From the NCBI GenBank assembly GCA_018902385.1, contig JABSSW010000004.1, positions 744,001 through 808,000 of the forward strand: a DNA stretch of 64,000 nt. Direction: 5' to 3'. Below are positions 23,944 to 34,467 of this stretch, one piece after another (within the stretch, counting starts at the first letter, position 1; every line of letters begins with the position of its first letter). Position numbers and translations under genes: made by a program. A model generated the notes under the pieces. The model did no database searches, was not told where the DNA came from, and saw nothing but the letters and a program-made list of their open reading frames with translations. Source of the DNA: Physcia stellaris. Lineage: Eukaryota > Ascomycota > Lecanoromycetes > Caliciales > Physciaceae.

Positions 23944-24023
23944 TTTTCCTCTCAGTGCAAGGCGTTTCCTCTCAGTGCAAGGCGTTTCCTCTCAGTGCAA
24001 GGCGTTTCCTCTCAGTGCAAGGC
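23944..24023. repeat. 20-bp minisatellite, four copies
   Basis: Four head-to-tail copies of a 20-base unit (GTTTCCTCTCAGTGCAAGGC); copies 2-4 are identical and copy 1 differs at its first base. It ends 13 bases before the RhoGAP stop codon, so it lies in that gene's 3' UTR. The period is not a multiple of three, so it is not coding. Confidence 0.93.
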
Positions 24024-24035
24024 CTAGGCGCAGGC

Positions 24036-26447
24036 TTAGTCCTCGTCAAAGATCTGATATGTGTTCTGCAGTATGGTGTCAATGACCCTAACTTGCCAGC
24101 CAGCATCCGAGATATTCGGTCCAGTGCTCGAACCCATCAGCGTTGGCCTATAGCAGTTGTCAGTATATGACAAGCAAACTCTTGACGCTAGAACGCGCAC
24201 CCAAAGCAAATAGCGAGATTTCCTGCATTCATTCGATTAACTTCAGAATGGTCTTGGACGCGATTGAGATGCTGTTGCTTGAGTCAGTCGAGTATAACGA
24301 TAATTGTGCAAGTGCAATTTCTCACTAATGTCAACGCGCGCAGTGTGGCGTAGTTAGGATCGGGGAGGCCATTGATGGTGGCATGAAGAGAGTCCCGCCG
24401 CATGATATCGTCGTCCATTCCTAAATGTAACGGTCATGCTCAATTTTTTGCCTAAATAGCTATAGATGTTAATAACTTACTTGCTGCTTCGATAAAGCTT
24501 GGATAGTGCTCCTTCGTAAGCAGCGGATCCGGTAAGTCTCTGAAGAATTGCTTAAGTAAGCCAGCAACACTGTTCACGTCGTGGTAGAAATTCTCCGGGT
24601 TACGAAAATCCACTTGGCTAGAATCTGCAATGTATCAGCCTATGTCCGCTCAAAGGCATTCACTGACATTTGAGCTTTACCGTTGTCGAAGATAGCTCGA
24701 AGTTTAGCAACGTGTGCCGCCGAACCAGACAATCTATAGATCCCTTCTACTTCCAGGCCGAAAAGATCGACAGCCTGCAGACACTGATATACCACTAATG
24801 GTATCGCAGATCCGTCACGCCTGAGAAGATCATCGAGCGATACCCCGAACACTGGCCTAGATGGTGGAGGCATTTCAGTTGCGGAAAGATCATTATGATA
24901 AGAGGTCGGTGTTGGTGTGGATGCTTGCGAGTATAAGGGTGTTGATGGACGAGCAGTTGGAAGTTGGGGCGGACCAACACCCGTCAGAGGCACATACTGC
25001 TGTTTTGGGGAGTTGTCTTGGTTATCAAGGCCTCCAGAAGCGTCAATGGGGTTAAGGCCGGCAGTGAGGCCAAAGGGCTGTCCTTGGGTTGGGCCTATCT
25101 GTGGGATTGGTCCTTGAGCGCCGGAGGAAGACTGGGGGTTTGCTGGTGGCTGAACACGAACATTTGTTGGAGTCATTTGCTGTGAGGTACCAAGAGCCTA
25201 CAAAACTGTTCGCTATGTGTGATCGATGGAAGCAGGTATTGGTTGTACTTACCGGATGCCGTTCATAGCGAATGTCTGAGTTCTTCACACCAGCTTTGGA
25301 AGCGAAGCTCGAGACATAATTCTCTAGATCTCTTGTATTGTCAATCTGGTAGACAACATCTCGCAGACTCCGCGGGCCTTGGATATTCTGCTGCCCATTG
25401 AGTGGGCTTACACAGAGTCCATTCCCTAAAAGCAACTTTTCGTTGAAGGATGCTAGGCTCAGGTCAGCAAAGCCCATCACAAACTGAGTCTCGGGTGGAA
25501 CGACCAAATTTCTGTAGCTGTAGGGTCAAGCCAGAGTCGCACTCAATGATCAAATCCAGTAGAGATTTCACGGCCTGTGGGCGCAGTGTGCTGATTAAAT
25601 CTTGTCTTTGGCTTTTTGCAAGCTGAACCTTTGATTGGTAGTCCGAATCTGCTGCTTGCACCTTGCGGTTGAGGTCTTCCTCATGTTGAGCTGCCGACTT
25701 TGGCCCCTTCAAGCCAAATACCCTGCCCGATTGCTTGTCCCCAGTACGCGCACGGTCATAGTCCTCTGCGAGCGAGTCGTACTTGGCTTTCGCCTTTTCC
25801 ATCATGGATTCTAAATCCTGTACCCGCTTCTCCGCACTCAGGCCGTTCTGCTTCCAGTGTTTCCTTCCTCTTTCCATGATACCCGCCAGGTCTTGAAGGT
25901 CCTCGTGCATTTGATGCAATGACAGGGCGAATTGGACTCCATTGTCCGCCATACGGTCGTGTATCCGGATGGTCTCGTCATAATTCAAAGCGTAGGATCC
26001 CTGACGGTTCTCTGGTCGGCGCGCCGCCTCATGGCTACTTCTACAGAGCTTTTTCAGGCCTTGAGCATGTTCTTCTTCGAGAATCGATCGCTTCTTCAAG
26101 AAAGCCGCAAACTCCTAGATACCTATGAGTGCCAGCTTCAGGAACGAAGTAACGGTTTGTGGATATACCCGGGCGGAGGCAATGCTTTGTTTCAAGCGAG
26201 TAAGCAAGGTGTTGATGCCGATCTAATTGGCCTTATCAGCTTCCAACGACGAGAAGGACATCCGGAGCAAAAATACGTCTGAATGCATAACACCATCGGC
26301 TGCAGGAGACATGTGATTCGCAGCAGTTGAGGGGTATTGGCCATTTGGACTCTCTCCTCCTCCGCCATCTGAGACTGCGCTATTCAGGGCAGTGTTCGTT
26401 TGGGTAAACTCGTTAGAAGAGCGATCAATGGAATCTCTAGTGTCCAT
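24036..26447 (-). CDS. rgd1: F-BAR and RhoGAP domain protein (Rgd1-like)
   Basis: Rho GTPase-activating protein that binds membranes through its F-BAR domain and acts in polarity and cell-wall signalling. The start at 26447 (GAACATGGAC) opens a disordered N-terminus. The F-BAR region follows: [56 protein letters not shown] and a long coiled helix with [20 protein letters not shown]. After a short intron comes [18 protein letters not shown] and [18 protein letters not shown], then a Pro/Gln/Thr-rich linker. The RhoGAP domain runs from [19 protein letters not shown] through [19 protein letters not shown] (arginine-finger loop) and [13 protein letters not shown] to [13 protein letters not shown] and PTLMGSSTG, ending TYQIFDED. 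The linker and domain order fit yeast Rgd1, not Rgd2. At least seven introns, all with good phases where checked. Confidence 0.9.
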
Positions 26448-27126
26448 GTTCTCATGAGCACAGTGCAGGGAGTGGGTGGCGACAAGAAGATTTCTCCCGT
26501 AGTCCCTCACAGCAACAAAGTTGGATACGAGTAGTTGTACGGAGTCCGAGTACGATTACGGAGTACATTATTAGCTCGCTTAGCTATTGTATCTACTGCG
26601 GAATGCAGCCGCTCACCACTTTGTCTCGCTTGTGCAAGGTACTACCTCGTACTCCTCTGTCTGCTACTATAGCCTCGATTCTGCTGCTGATTATTACTCG
26701 TCCCACGAGCTTCAAGTTGAAGATTGATCATCGTTCTTTGAACTCGAATCATGGGTCTCAATTCTCCAGACGAAACAGATATGGCGTCCAAGCGACCTGT
26801 CGACCACAACGGCTCAGCTGTTCGTCTCTTTGTAGAAACAATGTCTTATCGACGAGTAGGATGCCTATGGCCGTGCCTTCACCATACGCGTCTTGCTTGA
26901 AAAAGCGTCGTCAGCCTCGGTCAGCAACAGTCCATCTCAGACTCGTCCGCATGTACTCACGGCGGCGGCTACTGTCGAGCCACGCAGCCGCCGGTATTCT
27001 TGGGGTTCCTCATCTTGAATCTTAATAAAGTACTGGACCAGGTTCTTAGAGCTATCTGTTTATCGAAGCACTATTGTTTCTTCTGATCTGCTGAACCTGA
27101 AGAGCATTTCGAGCCAACGGAACAAT
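26448..27126 (+). other. Upstream region with a possible small gene
   Basis: An ATG at 26751 opens a frame reading MGLNSPDETDMASKRPVDHN. A different frame from about 26867 reads DAYGRAFTIRVLLEKASS and continues with SPSQTRPHVLTAAATVEPRS to a stop near 27020. Together they suggest one short gene with a frame change near 26865, but no family is recognised and no intron fits. The stretch also carries the RhoGAP gene's promoter. Confidence 0.25.
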
Positions 27127-27911
27127 ATGCTTTCATGCCTTACACTTACCGGATATCTCTTGTCTCTTCTTCTCAGAATCTCTTCAGCTAGCCCCACATC
27201 GTTCTCCGTTCTACAAGCTGATGTTTTCTGTCGTGCAAGTCCCTGCCGGGGAAGCTCTGACGATAGTCCATCAACATTCAGAGTATTCAACCCTCTAGAT
27301 GCTGTCACGTCCGCACTGTCGGCGTTGACCCTCTCGCTGCATCCACGTGCCTTTATGATCAGCTCCAATGATGGTTGGACTATGGTGCGTATTGTTGGAG
27401 GCTTCTCACCTCTTCCAATCTTCTCACTCGAGTGTTAAGACGAGTTACGGGAGCGATCAGCCCAAGGGGCGTATCTCGTATTTTGGCGCTTACGCAATCA
27501 AGGCAATGCTGACTTCACATGCACGAAAAGACCCTCAATATCGTTGATCTCTTTCTCCCACTCCAGCCAGCCGCCCGAGCGCTTGAGGAGTTCTACTTAG
27601 CCCTACTCGATGACTTAGAACGGATGAACGGGAATGCTCCCACCGGTCTTTTCTGCCTGTCTTTTGGTGACTTATGCATGGGATTCATGTGCACTGGTTC
27701 CGAATTACCTTGGACGGTTGTGCGAGTTGCCGTCAGATCGATGTTGGAGGCCACAAGGCGAGGTTTTGCAGCTCAATACCGAATTGAATGGCGGCACCCG
27801 GGCAGTGGAATAGCTATGCATGTCACACTACTTATTGTAGATGATGCAATGGCTCGTGTGCTAACCGGAGGACGGATCGAGCTTGATAACCAACAATTGC
27901 CTTCAAGATGA
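27127..27911 (+). CDS. Putative secreted protein, two exons
   Basis: The first exon (ATG 27127) begins MLSCLTLTGYLLSLLLRISSA, a plausible signal peptide. Possible donors occur near 27385 (GTGCGT). The downstream exon, ending at 27911, reads LPLQPAARALEEFYLALLDD, a middle part with ELPWTVVRVAVRSMLEATRR and GFAAQYRIEWRHPG, and IAMHVTLLIVDD. This alternation of a helical start and a short beta C-terminus resembles lineage-specific secreted proteins I associate with Dothideomycetes-type fungi, but I cannot name a family. A competing minus-strand frame exists at 27060-27368. The exon join is not fixed. Confidence 0.42.
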
Positions 27912-28506
27912 GGCCATTGTCTCATGCTTCGAATATCGATACATCCTTTCGATACGACAGCATGAATAGCATCTCAGTCATTGACGCTGGTTTCACTGAA
28001 CCAAGCAACACTTAAGACGACCTCACACAGACCGATCGCTTTCATTTCCCATCGTAATACATAAGGTCAATGGAGCTCGCGGGTTAAGTCCTTCTCCGAA
28101 GAGCTCAATAGCTTGTGTGGTCGGCAAGGTGACTGCTCATGCCTGCAGCCGTTTGTCATGTTTCACAACACCATTGTCGTTCCACAGATAACGGTCATCC
28201 TCGCACATTACCTGCGCCGATCTCCACTTCCCTAGGAGGTCGCAAATGATGTTATATACCCGCAACCACTCTACTTTATCAGGAGATGATTCCCATGTTC
28301 ATCACATGTACCAGCTTCACAGGCCACAGAAATTGACATCCCAGAGATCGGGCATCAGTCGGTCGGACTGGAAGCAAGTGAATAAATTGCTGCTTGCTAT
28401 CAAGTCCGTACCTGTGAGAGGACGTCCAGAGCTCTTAATACACCTTTATCCTTTGCTTTAAGCGGCAATCTACTCCCATTTGCAACGATCTTGTTGACAA
28501 CCCCAC

Positions 28507-28783
28507 ATGCTCTACGTACTGAATGGCTGCACCGTGGCAACGCTATGCTCACTGATCATATTTACCATCGCTTGCCACAGTTTCAATGTATGTGCATTGC
28601 TTGCCTTGAGCTTCTTGCGACTTGAATGCTGAACGTCTCTAGGATTGCCCTCGCGAGCAAATTTGCGCCAAATGCTATGATGGAGCTACTTGTTCAGAAC
28701 CTTGCAAGGACCGATGCTACGCCGACGGTATGGTAAGTAATTCTCGTGATTTCCCTTTTCCTTCTGTTCAACGGGTCTTTTGA
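28507..28783 (+). CDS. Candidate small secreted cysteine-rich protein
   Basis: ATG at 28507 reads MLYVLNGCTVATLCSLIIF, a signal-peptide-like hydrophobic stretch, to a GTATGT donor at 28588. A 55-bp intron ends at 28642. The second exon (28643-28732) reads DCPREQICAKCYDGATC and SEPCKDRC, giving six cysteines spaced C-x5-C-x2-C-x5-C-x3-C-x3-C. A GTAAGT follows; reading through it gives a stop at 28783. Phases agree at both ends of the intron. Caution: another frame of the same exons is also protein-like (PHALRTEWLHRGNAML upstream, KFAPNAMMELLVQNLARTD downstream), but that frame does not join across the same intron. Only one can be real. Confidence 0.38.
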
Positions 28784-31065
28784 AAAATTCTCGCTCCTGA
28801 GACATGTCTCAACATGTGAAAACAACCTTGATAGACAATGCTGACTCCGGAGTTCTTTTAGCTCTCGAGCTGCTCGTGTGACGGTATTTAGTGAGATTGA
28901 AATAGCTTCAAACAGCCGAAGTTGACACTCCTATAGGGGGCGTAGTGTGCCCGCTACCTCCTAACGGCATTTGATATCAGCAACACAGGATTTTCGCAAA
29001 ACTCAATAATTCGTTTTTCGCGTTGTCATCTAAGATCCCATACGATAGCGAGAATGTTCAATGGGTCTCTACTGTACTATCCACATGGGCGTTTGACCCG
29101 TCGGAGGCATTGTTGGCTGGTAGCCGCTGTCGTATCTTACTCCCCAACACCGGATGATGCAGATTGGGGGTGGGTTGTTTGGATGTAAACCTAAGCATGC
29201 CCGATGATGGACAGTCGTGGCCGGCGCACGGCCTAGAATATGTTGAACTGGGAAAAGATGACAGACAAAAGATACCTTAGTAGTCATGCCAAATTACAAG
29301 GCCTACCAGAGAATCAAGATTGCCGAATTATGCCCGAACTTCCGTGCGCGTCGCATTCGTGACCGTTTGCAGTGAGTGGCCCGAATGTGGTAGGCGTGTC
29401 TTCACCTATCTCTGGTTCGTTGGTCACCGTCATTCACCTAACCCGTCCTTAGAGTAGAAAGGCTCTGGCTGGCTCTGATTTATCTGACCCTCGCATCAGT
29501 GCATGCTGTAATTGTGCTTGGATACCCGGAGCGAGTCATGGTAGAGTCTGTACACGGCAAGCCGAATTAAACTTGAAGGAGACATCGACGGAAAATACGA
29601 GGATATGAGCGTGACGTTCATTGTCCTTTGGATTCGACATTAGGGCCATGAATCCCCAGGATATGCCCCGGGTGATCTACTCTTACGCATACAGGTCGCA
29701 ACAGGTTTTCATATCTGGAACTCGCTCCTACTGTTGAGCTCCACACTTGCCCTTAGGCTTTTCACTCACGAATCTTCTAAATGCATTGCTAGTAATTATA
29801 CACTGTGATTCGTATTCGCCGGTTTGAAACCGGTGCTTTGGGATGTACCATTTTGTTTCATGCATAATCCCCTTCCCTACACTCGGCAATTCCATGTGCA
29901 TTGGCAGAATTAGTTGACAGAGCGCGGAGCAAGTCGCTAGAGACGGATATCTTTCCAATCGTGCATCATCCATCGATACTTCGTCAGCCTCTTTGTTTGT
30001 CCGAGTCAATAACAATTAAGCAGTACATTGAGCTCAATCCGCTCGATTCTGAGGTCTCCCAACAGTTTATGCCTTCGATACTAATTCTCGAATGGCCTGC
30101 TTTGAATCTCTACGGCGGCGTTTATCCTCTCCTCTTCGCTATATCTTTGCTGCGATTGATGCCTTCTTGATCTTTCGATTGGCCTTTCGGCGAAGATTTG
30201 TGAGAAGATCACAGATCAAAGGGTAGGGTAGATATTCGTAGTACTATTATTATCTAGTCCCTACGTGCTGTGGCCTTTTGTTCAGCGAATCCAATGAGTG
30301 GGCTCGGGACTTTATCAGTCGAGTGCAAGGAAGAATGTCGAGTGGCTACGACTGCCTCAGGAATCCCCAATACTATATTCTTCCAGCTGACATCAAAATG
30401 GGACACGTTCCAGGAACGTCTTACCGAGATTTTGCAACCCAACAGTGGCGTAGCGAAGGACAACGGACTAGTGGCGTTCCCCATGCCATCATCCTACCTT
30501 GCGCCTGGTTGGCGGGCTTTTGTTGATGCAGAGGCATTTGACGGGCATTGCGTCTGCAGAATACCGCCGTTAGTTTGACTGTATGAGACTTCTTGCAAGA
30601 TCCGCAATCGGCGAGCTCATTGTACGACGAGTTACAGCTTGTTGAATGCAGTGTATCAGCTGAGAAGCTCCGCTCAATTCGATATTGCACAAGCTTAGCG
30701 ATATGAGAAGAGCTTGGGATTCCCTTCATTCTGCGCAGTGTACATGGGAAGCTTATTAGAATACAATACCTGCCAGTTAGCGGATGTACATCCTACCACA
30801 GCGGCGCCACTGAGAGCTCACCGACTTAGCTTGATGGCCGTATACCCTCAGCTAATTGAATAAACCACTGTACGACCATGGCAACGTACAATCAATCGAG
30901 AACCGAATGACAATCCATTCCTGTCCGCTCGTGGAAAAAGAACAATACCAGTTTATAGTTCAGTAGTAGCACGGAAACCGTGATGCGACTGACTGCTTGG
31001 TGTAATACACTTTTTCAATCCATGATGTTCCCCTCGCTAGCGTCGGACTAACCGATGGAATATCT
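28784..31065. other. Gene-poor stretch, no gene recognised
   Basis: Contains open frames of 70-100 codons on both strands (for example 29728-30015 minus, 29901-30170 plus, 30270-30578 plus and 30421-30729 minus). They overlap each other and none resembles a known family or starts with a signal peptide. No tRNA, rRNA or clear repeat is seen. It may hold decayed lineage-specific genes. Confidence 0.35.
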
Positions 31066-31848
31066 TTATGGGATAGGAGCCGGTGCAATTATGTAACTTG
31101 GATAGCCGACATTTACCTGCATCCCTGTTCCATTCGTACTCGGCAATCGCCGTAGATTTACAGCTGCAATGTTCGACACGCCAAAATAATTGTCCTCCAA
31201 GCTTGTGCACCGATCCAACATCGTCCCATAAATACCTTCCTCACATCTTTTAGTATCAGGGGGCGGTGCGCTTCCATTGTAGTGTGGGAGCCAGTAACCC
31301 ATCGCGCATCCGGCGCCTCCAATTGATGACCAGATCCATTTGCCTCGTGGAGAGTATTTGGATTGGATCTTCTTACATATATCGGTCGTCGTGCGATCGC
31401 AATTATTGGTTTTGATGGTGGCCTGGCTCGTTGACGAATTTAGGCACATCACCCCATAAGGGGCAGGGGTCGCTACTTGTATTACGATGCTGGGGTCATA
31501 ACCCAGGTCGTTGATGTTGTTGAAATCTGTGCTCGAGGAGCCTCCATCATCATTGCAGGTGGGAGGCGTGTAATTATCCTGCACAGCGGGCCCGCAAGGA
31601 TCGGTCACAATGGGCAGGTCAGCAGTGCCCACACCGCTTCCGACGGTACCATAGTCGGTAACGGTCGCGACGTTCTCGAAGGACGAAGTACCGACTATGT
31701 AGTCCAGAGTGACAACTTCAACAGTATAAGTAGGGTTCGCTGCTGGCGCACTACGTGCGACTACTGCCGTAGTCGCGAGAGCAGCTTGAGGCAGAGCGTG
31801 GGCGAGACTATAGACGAAGGTCAACGCCAAAGTTAGGAAGGGCCGCAT
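31066..31848 (-). CDS. Secreted, N-glycosylated hypothetical protein
   Basis: Single-exon gene of about 260 residues. I choose the ATG at 31848 because it gives a textbook signal peptide (MRPFLTLALTFVYSLAHALP) and because a TATA-like ACTATATAATAG lies about 120 bases upstream (31961-31972); an upstream in-frame ATG would bury the signal peptide. The mature part has a Thr/Val-rich N-terminal half, then a Cys-containing C-terminal domain with CDRTTTDICKKIQSKYSPR, WIWSSIGGAGCAMGYWLP and RCEEGIYGTMLDRC, ending VNVGYPSYIIAPAP. Asn-Gly-Ser, Asn-Ser-Ser and Asn-Gly-Thr sequons are present. It looks like a lineage-restricted extracellular protein of fungi; function unknown. Confidence 0.82.
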   Translation of the reverse strand: MRPFLTLALTFVYSLAHALPQAALATTAVVARSAPAANPTYTVEVVTLDYIVGTSSFENVATVTDYGTVGSGVGTADLPIVTDPCGPAVQDNYTPPTCNDDGGSSSTDFNNINDLGYDPSIVIQVATPAPYGVMCLNSSTSQATIKTNNCDRTTTDICKKIQSKYSPRGKWIWSSIGGAGCAMGYWLPHYNGSAPPPDTKRCEEGIYGTMLDRCTSLEDNYFGVSNIAAVNLRRLPSTNGTGMQVNVGYPSYIIAPAPIP

Positions 31849-32510
31849 AATGATGGTAATAATAATGGAATTGTCGGGATGATAAGGCACGGGGCCGAAG
31901 ACTGTACAATAGTCACAGAGGAATGAATGAACAGACAATCTGGTCACAGCAGTGGGATACCTACTATATAATAGTCCGGTACGCGGCAAGAGACGATTAT
32001 GAGCAAAAGCCGTTGATGCGCTGTACGCGCGATGCGCATTGCGGCTCCTGCCAGTCCGCCAATGTCAATACACTCAAAATACATGGCGGCACAGTTGCAG
32101 AATGACGATACGTATGTAAGACTCTGGCGAAAATCCTTCCCGGCCGGATTGGATCTGGAACCAGATATGTTCAAAAGTCCGCTAGTCGTTGACTGGAGGA
32201 TTGCACGTAAAGTGAGGAGGTTCTTTACCTGACTCGCAGTGGACATTTTGCGTTCAGAACGAGAGTTCGTTCTTACTAGAAAACGATTGCTTACAGAAAG
32301 AAAAGGGGAACAATAGCACTGAATCTTGACTCACATATCATACCTCGACTGCACGCTGGGCATTGGAAGTGGGGCGCGTTCTGTGGCTATCTGGCATAGA
32401 CCTTGAATGAAATCTGATAGGGAATCGATTCGGGTGGGAGATAGCTCCGTACGTAATCAATCAACCCAAGCTAACGCTCTATCGTACAGTAATTAGTAAT
32501 CAACCTCACC
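31849..32510. other. Promoter region of the secreted-protein gene and spacer
   Basis: Includes the TATA-like box at 31961-31972 on the minus strand. A 100-codon minus-strand frame at 31944-32246 is not recognised. Nothing further before the transposon edge at 32513. Confidence 0.4.
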
Positions 32511-32540
32511 TACCTTAACGGAAGGCTATGATCTATTTTT

Positions 32541-33121
32541 GGGGATCACTATTCGGAGGATACATCCTACTATTTGGAGGATAGGGTTAGAGTTGTCTCC
32601 CTGGGGCTACCAAGGACTCGAGAACGCACCGGTGTAAGAATCGATTTTTGATGTGTTTCGCATCAAACTTTCATCCTGTTTTCGAAAACCAAGCAATATA
32701 TCTATTCGCATGCTAATTACACGTTTGCTGCCCATATTGCAGGCATAGCATGCTTCAGAAACCACGTTTTGCTCGCCTCTGTCTCAAATGCCAGCCCAAA
32801 CCTGGCCGTCAAATGCCTAACGTGAGGCATTTGAGGCAGATGCTTGACGGGCAGGCTTTTGACGAGCATGCGAAGAACTCGGCGTTCCACCAAATTGTCT
32901 GAGGTCAAAACATCGCATCTCAATTATTCAAGCGCTTCGAACCGATTTCTTTCATTTTTGCAGCATTGAAATCCGCTCATTCAGCTCTACGAAACTCATC
33001 TTTCACATAATGATTCTTTTCAGTAAAATGTCGAGACGTGAAAGCGAAAGCATTAAGCAAAAGCTTGCAGCCCTAACCCTATTCTTCAAATAGTAAAATG
33101 TATCCTCCGAATAGTGATCCT
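32541..33121. mobile_element. Long-TIR non-autonomous element, copy 1 (MULE-like)
   Basis: A 581-bp insertion with terminal inverted repeats of about 48 bp (GGATCACTATTCGGAGGATA at the left, inverted at the right). It is flanked by the 9-bp direct repeat TCTATTTTT (32532-32540 and 33122-33130), which splits the inverted repeat of the surrounding element. Long TIRs with a 9-10 bp duplication point to Mutator-like elements; no transposase is encoded. The two arms differ only by C/T or G/A changes. Confidence 0.82.
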
Positions 33122-33154
33122 TCTATTTTTATCGTAGAATTATCGTAAATGATA

Positions 33155-33178
33155 AATAATCGCCTTTGGGCGATTATT
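33155..33178. repeat. Perfect 10-bp stem hairpin
   Basis: AATAATCGCC, a TTTG loop and the exact inverse complement. It lies in the non-inserted part of the TA-flanked element. It may be an internal palindrome of that element. Confidence 0.8.
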
Positions 33179-33365
33179 CAGCGTAAATCCAAAATAACGA
33201 TAATTTTTCAAAACGTTTTTAAACGATTATCGTTTTTGAGATAATATTGTGAAATAATCGATTAGATTCAATGACGTAATCGAATTTAAAACGTTGATTT
33301 AAAAAACAGTTAAATATAGATAACGTATTTCATTATAAACGTTGTTTTGTAATGATCGTCAAATA

Positions 33366-33894
33366 GAAAATCACTATTCGGAAAATACATTTTACTATTT
33401 GAAGAATAAAATTAGAATTGTCTTCTCGAGACCTATCAAGGACTCGAGAACGCATCGGAGCTATCTATTCGCATGCTAATTACACGTTTTCTGCTCATAT
33501 TGCAGACATAGCATGCTTCAAAAACCACGTTTTTCTGATTTTTTGCTCGCCTCTGTCTCAAATGCCAGCTCAAACCTGACCGTCAAATGCCTGATACACG
33601 ATCATTTGAAACAGGTGTTTGAACGAGCAGACAGACGAAGAGCGAACTTGACGTTTCATCAAATTGTCTGAAATCAAAACATCGCATCTCAATTACTCAA
33701 TGCGCTTCGAATCGATTTCTTTCATTTTTGCAACATTGAAATCCGCTCATTCAGCTCTACGAAAGCCATTTTTCACATAATGATTTTTTTCAGTGAAATG
33801 TCGAAAGGTGAAAATGAAAGCATTGAGCAAAAAACTTGCAGCTCTAACTCTATTCTTCAAATAGTAAAATGTATTCTCCGAATAGTGATCCCCG
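33366..33894. mobile_element. Long-TIR non-autonomous element, copy 2 (MULE-like)
   Basis: A 529-bp second copy of the element at 32541-33121, in the same orientation. Shared interior blocks include CATGCTAATTACACGTTT and CTCGCCTCTGTCTCAAATGC. It lacks about 60 bp found near the left end of copy 1. It is flanked by the 10-bp direct repeat TCGTCAAATA (33356-33365 and 33895-33904), so it inserted independently. It carries many more C-to-T and G-to-A changes than copy 1, especially at the left end. Confidence 0.82.
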
Positions 33895-33927
33895 TCGTCA
33901 AATAATCGTTGCATGTCAATAATCGTG

Positions 33928-33998
33928 AAATAACCGTTCAGTCACGCCAAGCTTGCCAGTAACCGTCAAATAACCGTTCAGTTACGCCAAGCTTGCCA
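33928..33998. repeat. 40-bp tandem duplication
   Basis: Two copies of a segment containing AATAACCGTTCAG and CGCCAAGCTTGCCA, 40 bases apart and differing by one C/T change over 31 bases. It lies within the TA-flanked element. Confidence 0.85.
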
Positions 33999-34467
33999 AG
34001 CCTACAGCTCGGGTACACTGTGCTTGCATGAACATCCACGCTTTGTGAATTTGAACATCAGAATCAAGCGATTCAGACAAAGTTTACGCGAGGGCGTTAC
34101 TCAGATCTAATGGGTGCGTGACGTTGGTGTTGCGCATTGTGATTGGCTTACATACTTGCGCATTGGCGCATCCCCTATTTCGGATTCCGGTATGATGTTT
34201 GAACTCTGATATTTTAAATTACAGCTGACACGTTGAATATCAAAAACGTTGTTGACATTTGCAACGTTATATATCGATTACGTGACAAATCAAAATCACC
34301 GTCAACATGTGTTGACGTTTTTGATTTTTTTACGATGACAAATGGAAAACGTAACAGAACTGTCCCCGCCTTTAGGCAGCCAAGCTTTTTGGTTACGTGA
34401 CTATGTAACAACCCTAAAAAAACCGCAACCCTACGGTAAAAATAAAGCATAGCCTTCCGTTAAGGTA

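Larger units (their letters stand above)
32513..34465. mobile_element. TA-flanked terminal-inverted-repeat DNA element, non-autonomous, host of two insertions
   Basis: The ends CCTTAACGGAAGGCTATG (32513) and its inverted match ending at 34465 form terminal inverted repeats. Ignoring the nested insertion, the match continues through CTATTTTTATCGTAG for at least 40 bases. Both ends are flanked by TA (32511-32512 and 34466-34467), the target duplication of Tc1/mariner-type elements. Only about 0.8 kb remains once the two nested elements are removed, and it has no transposase-like frame, so the element is non-autonomous or internally deleted. A hairpin and a 40-bp tandem repeat lie inside. Confidence 0.75.

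Noticed and set aside
33131-34450. CRISPR-like or centromere-like repeats in the AT-rich transposon interior
   Set aside because: The repeats are inverted ends and a two-copy tandem duplication with target-site duplications, not regularly spaced direct repeats with unique spacers.
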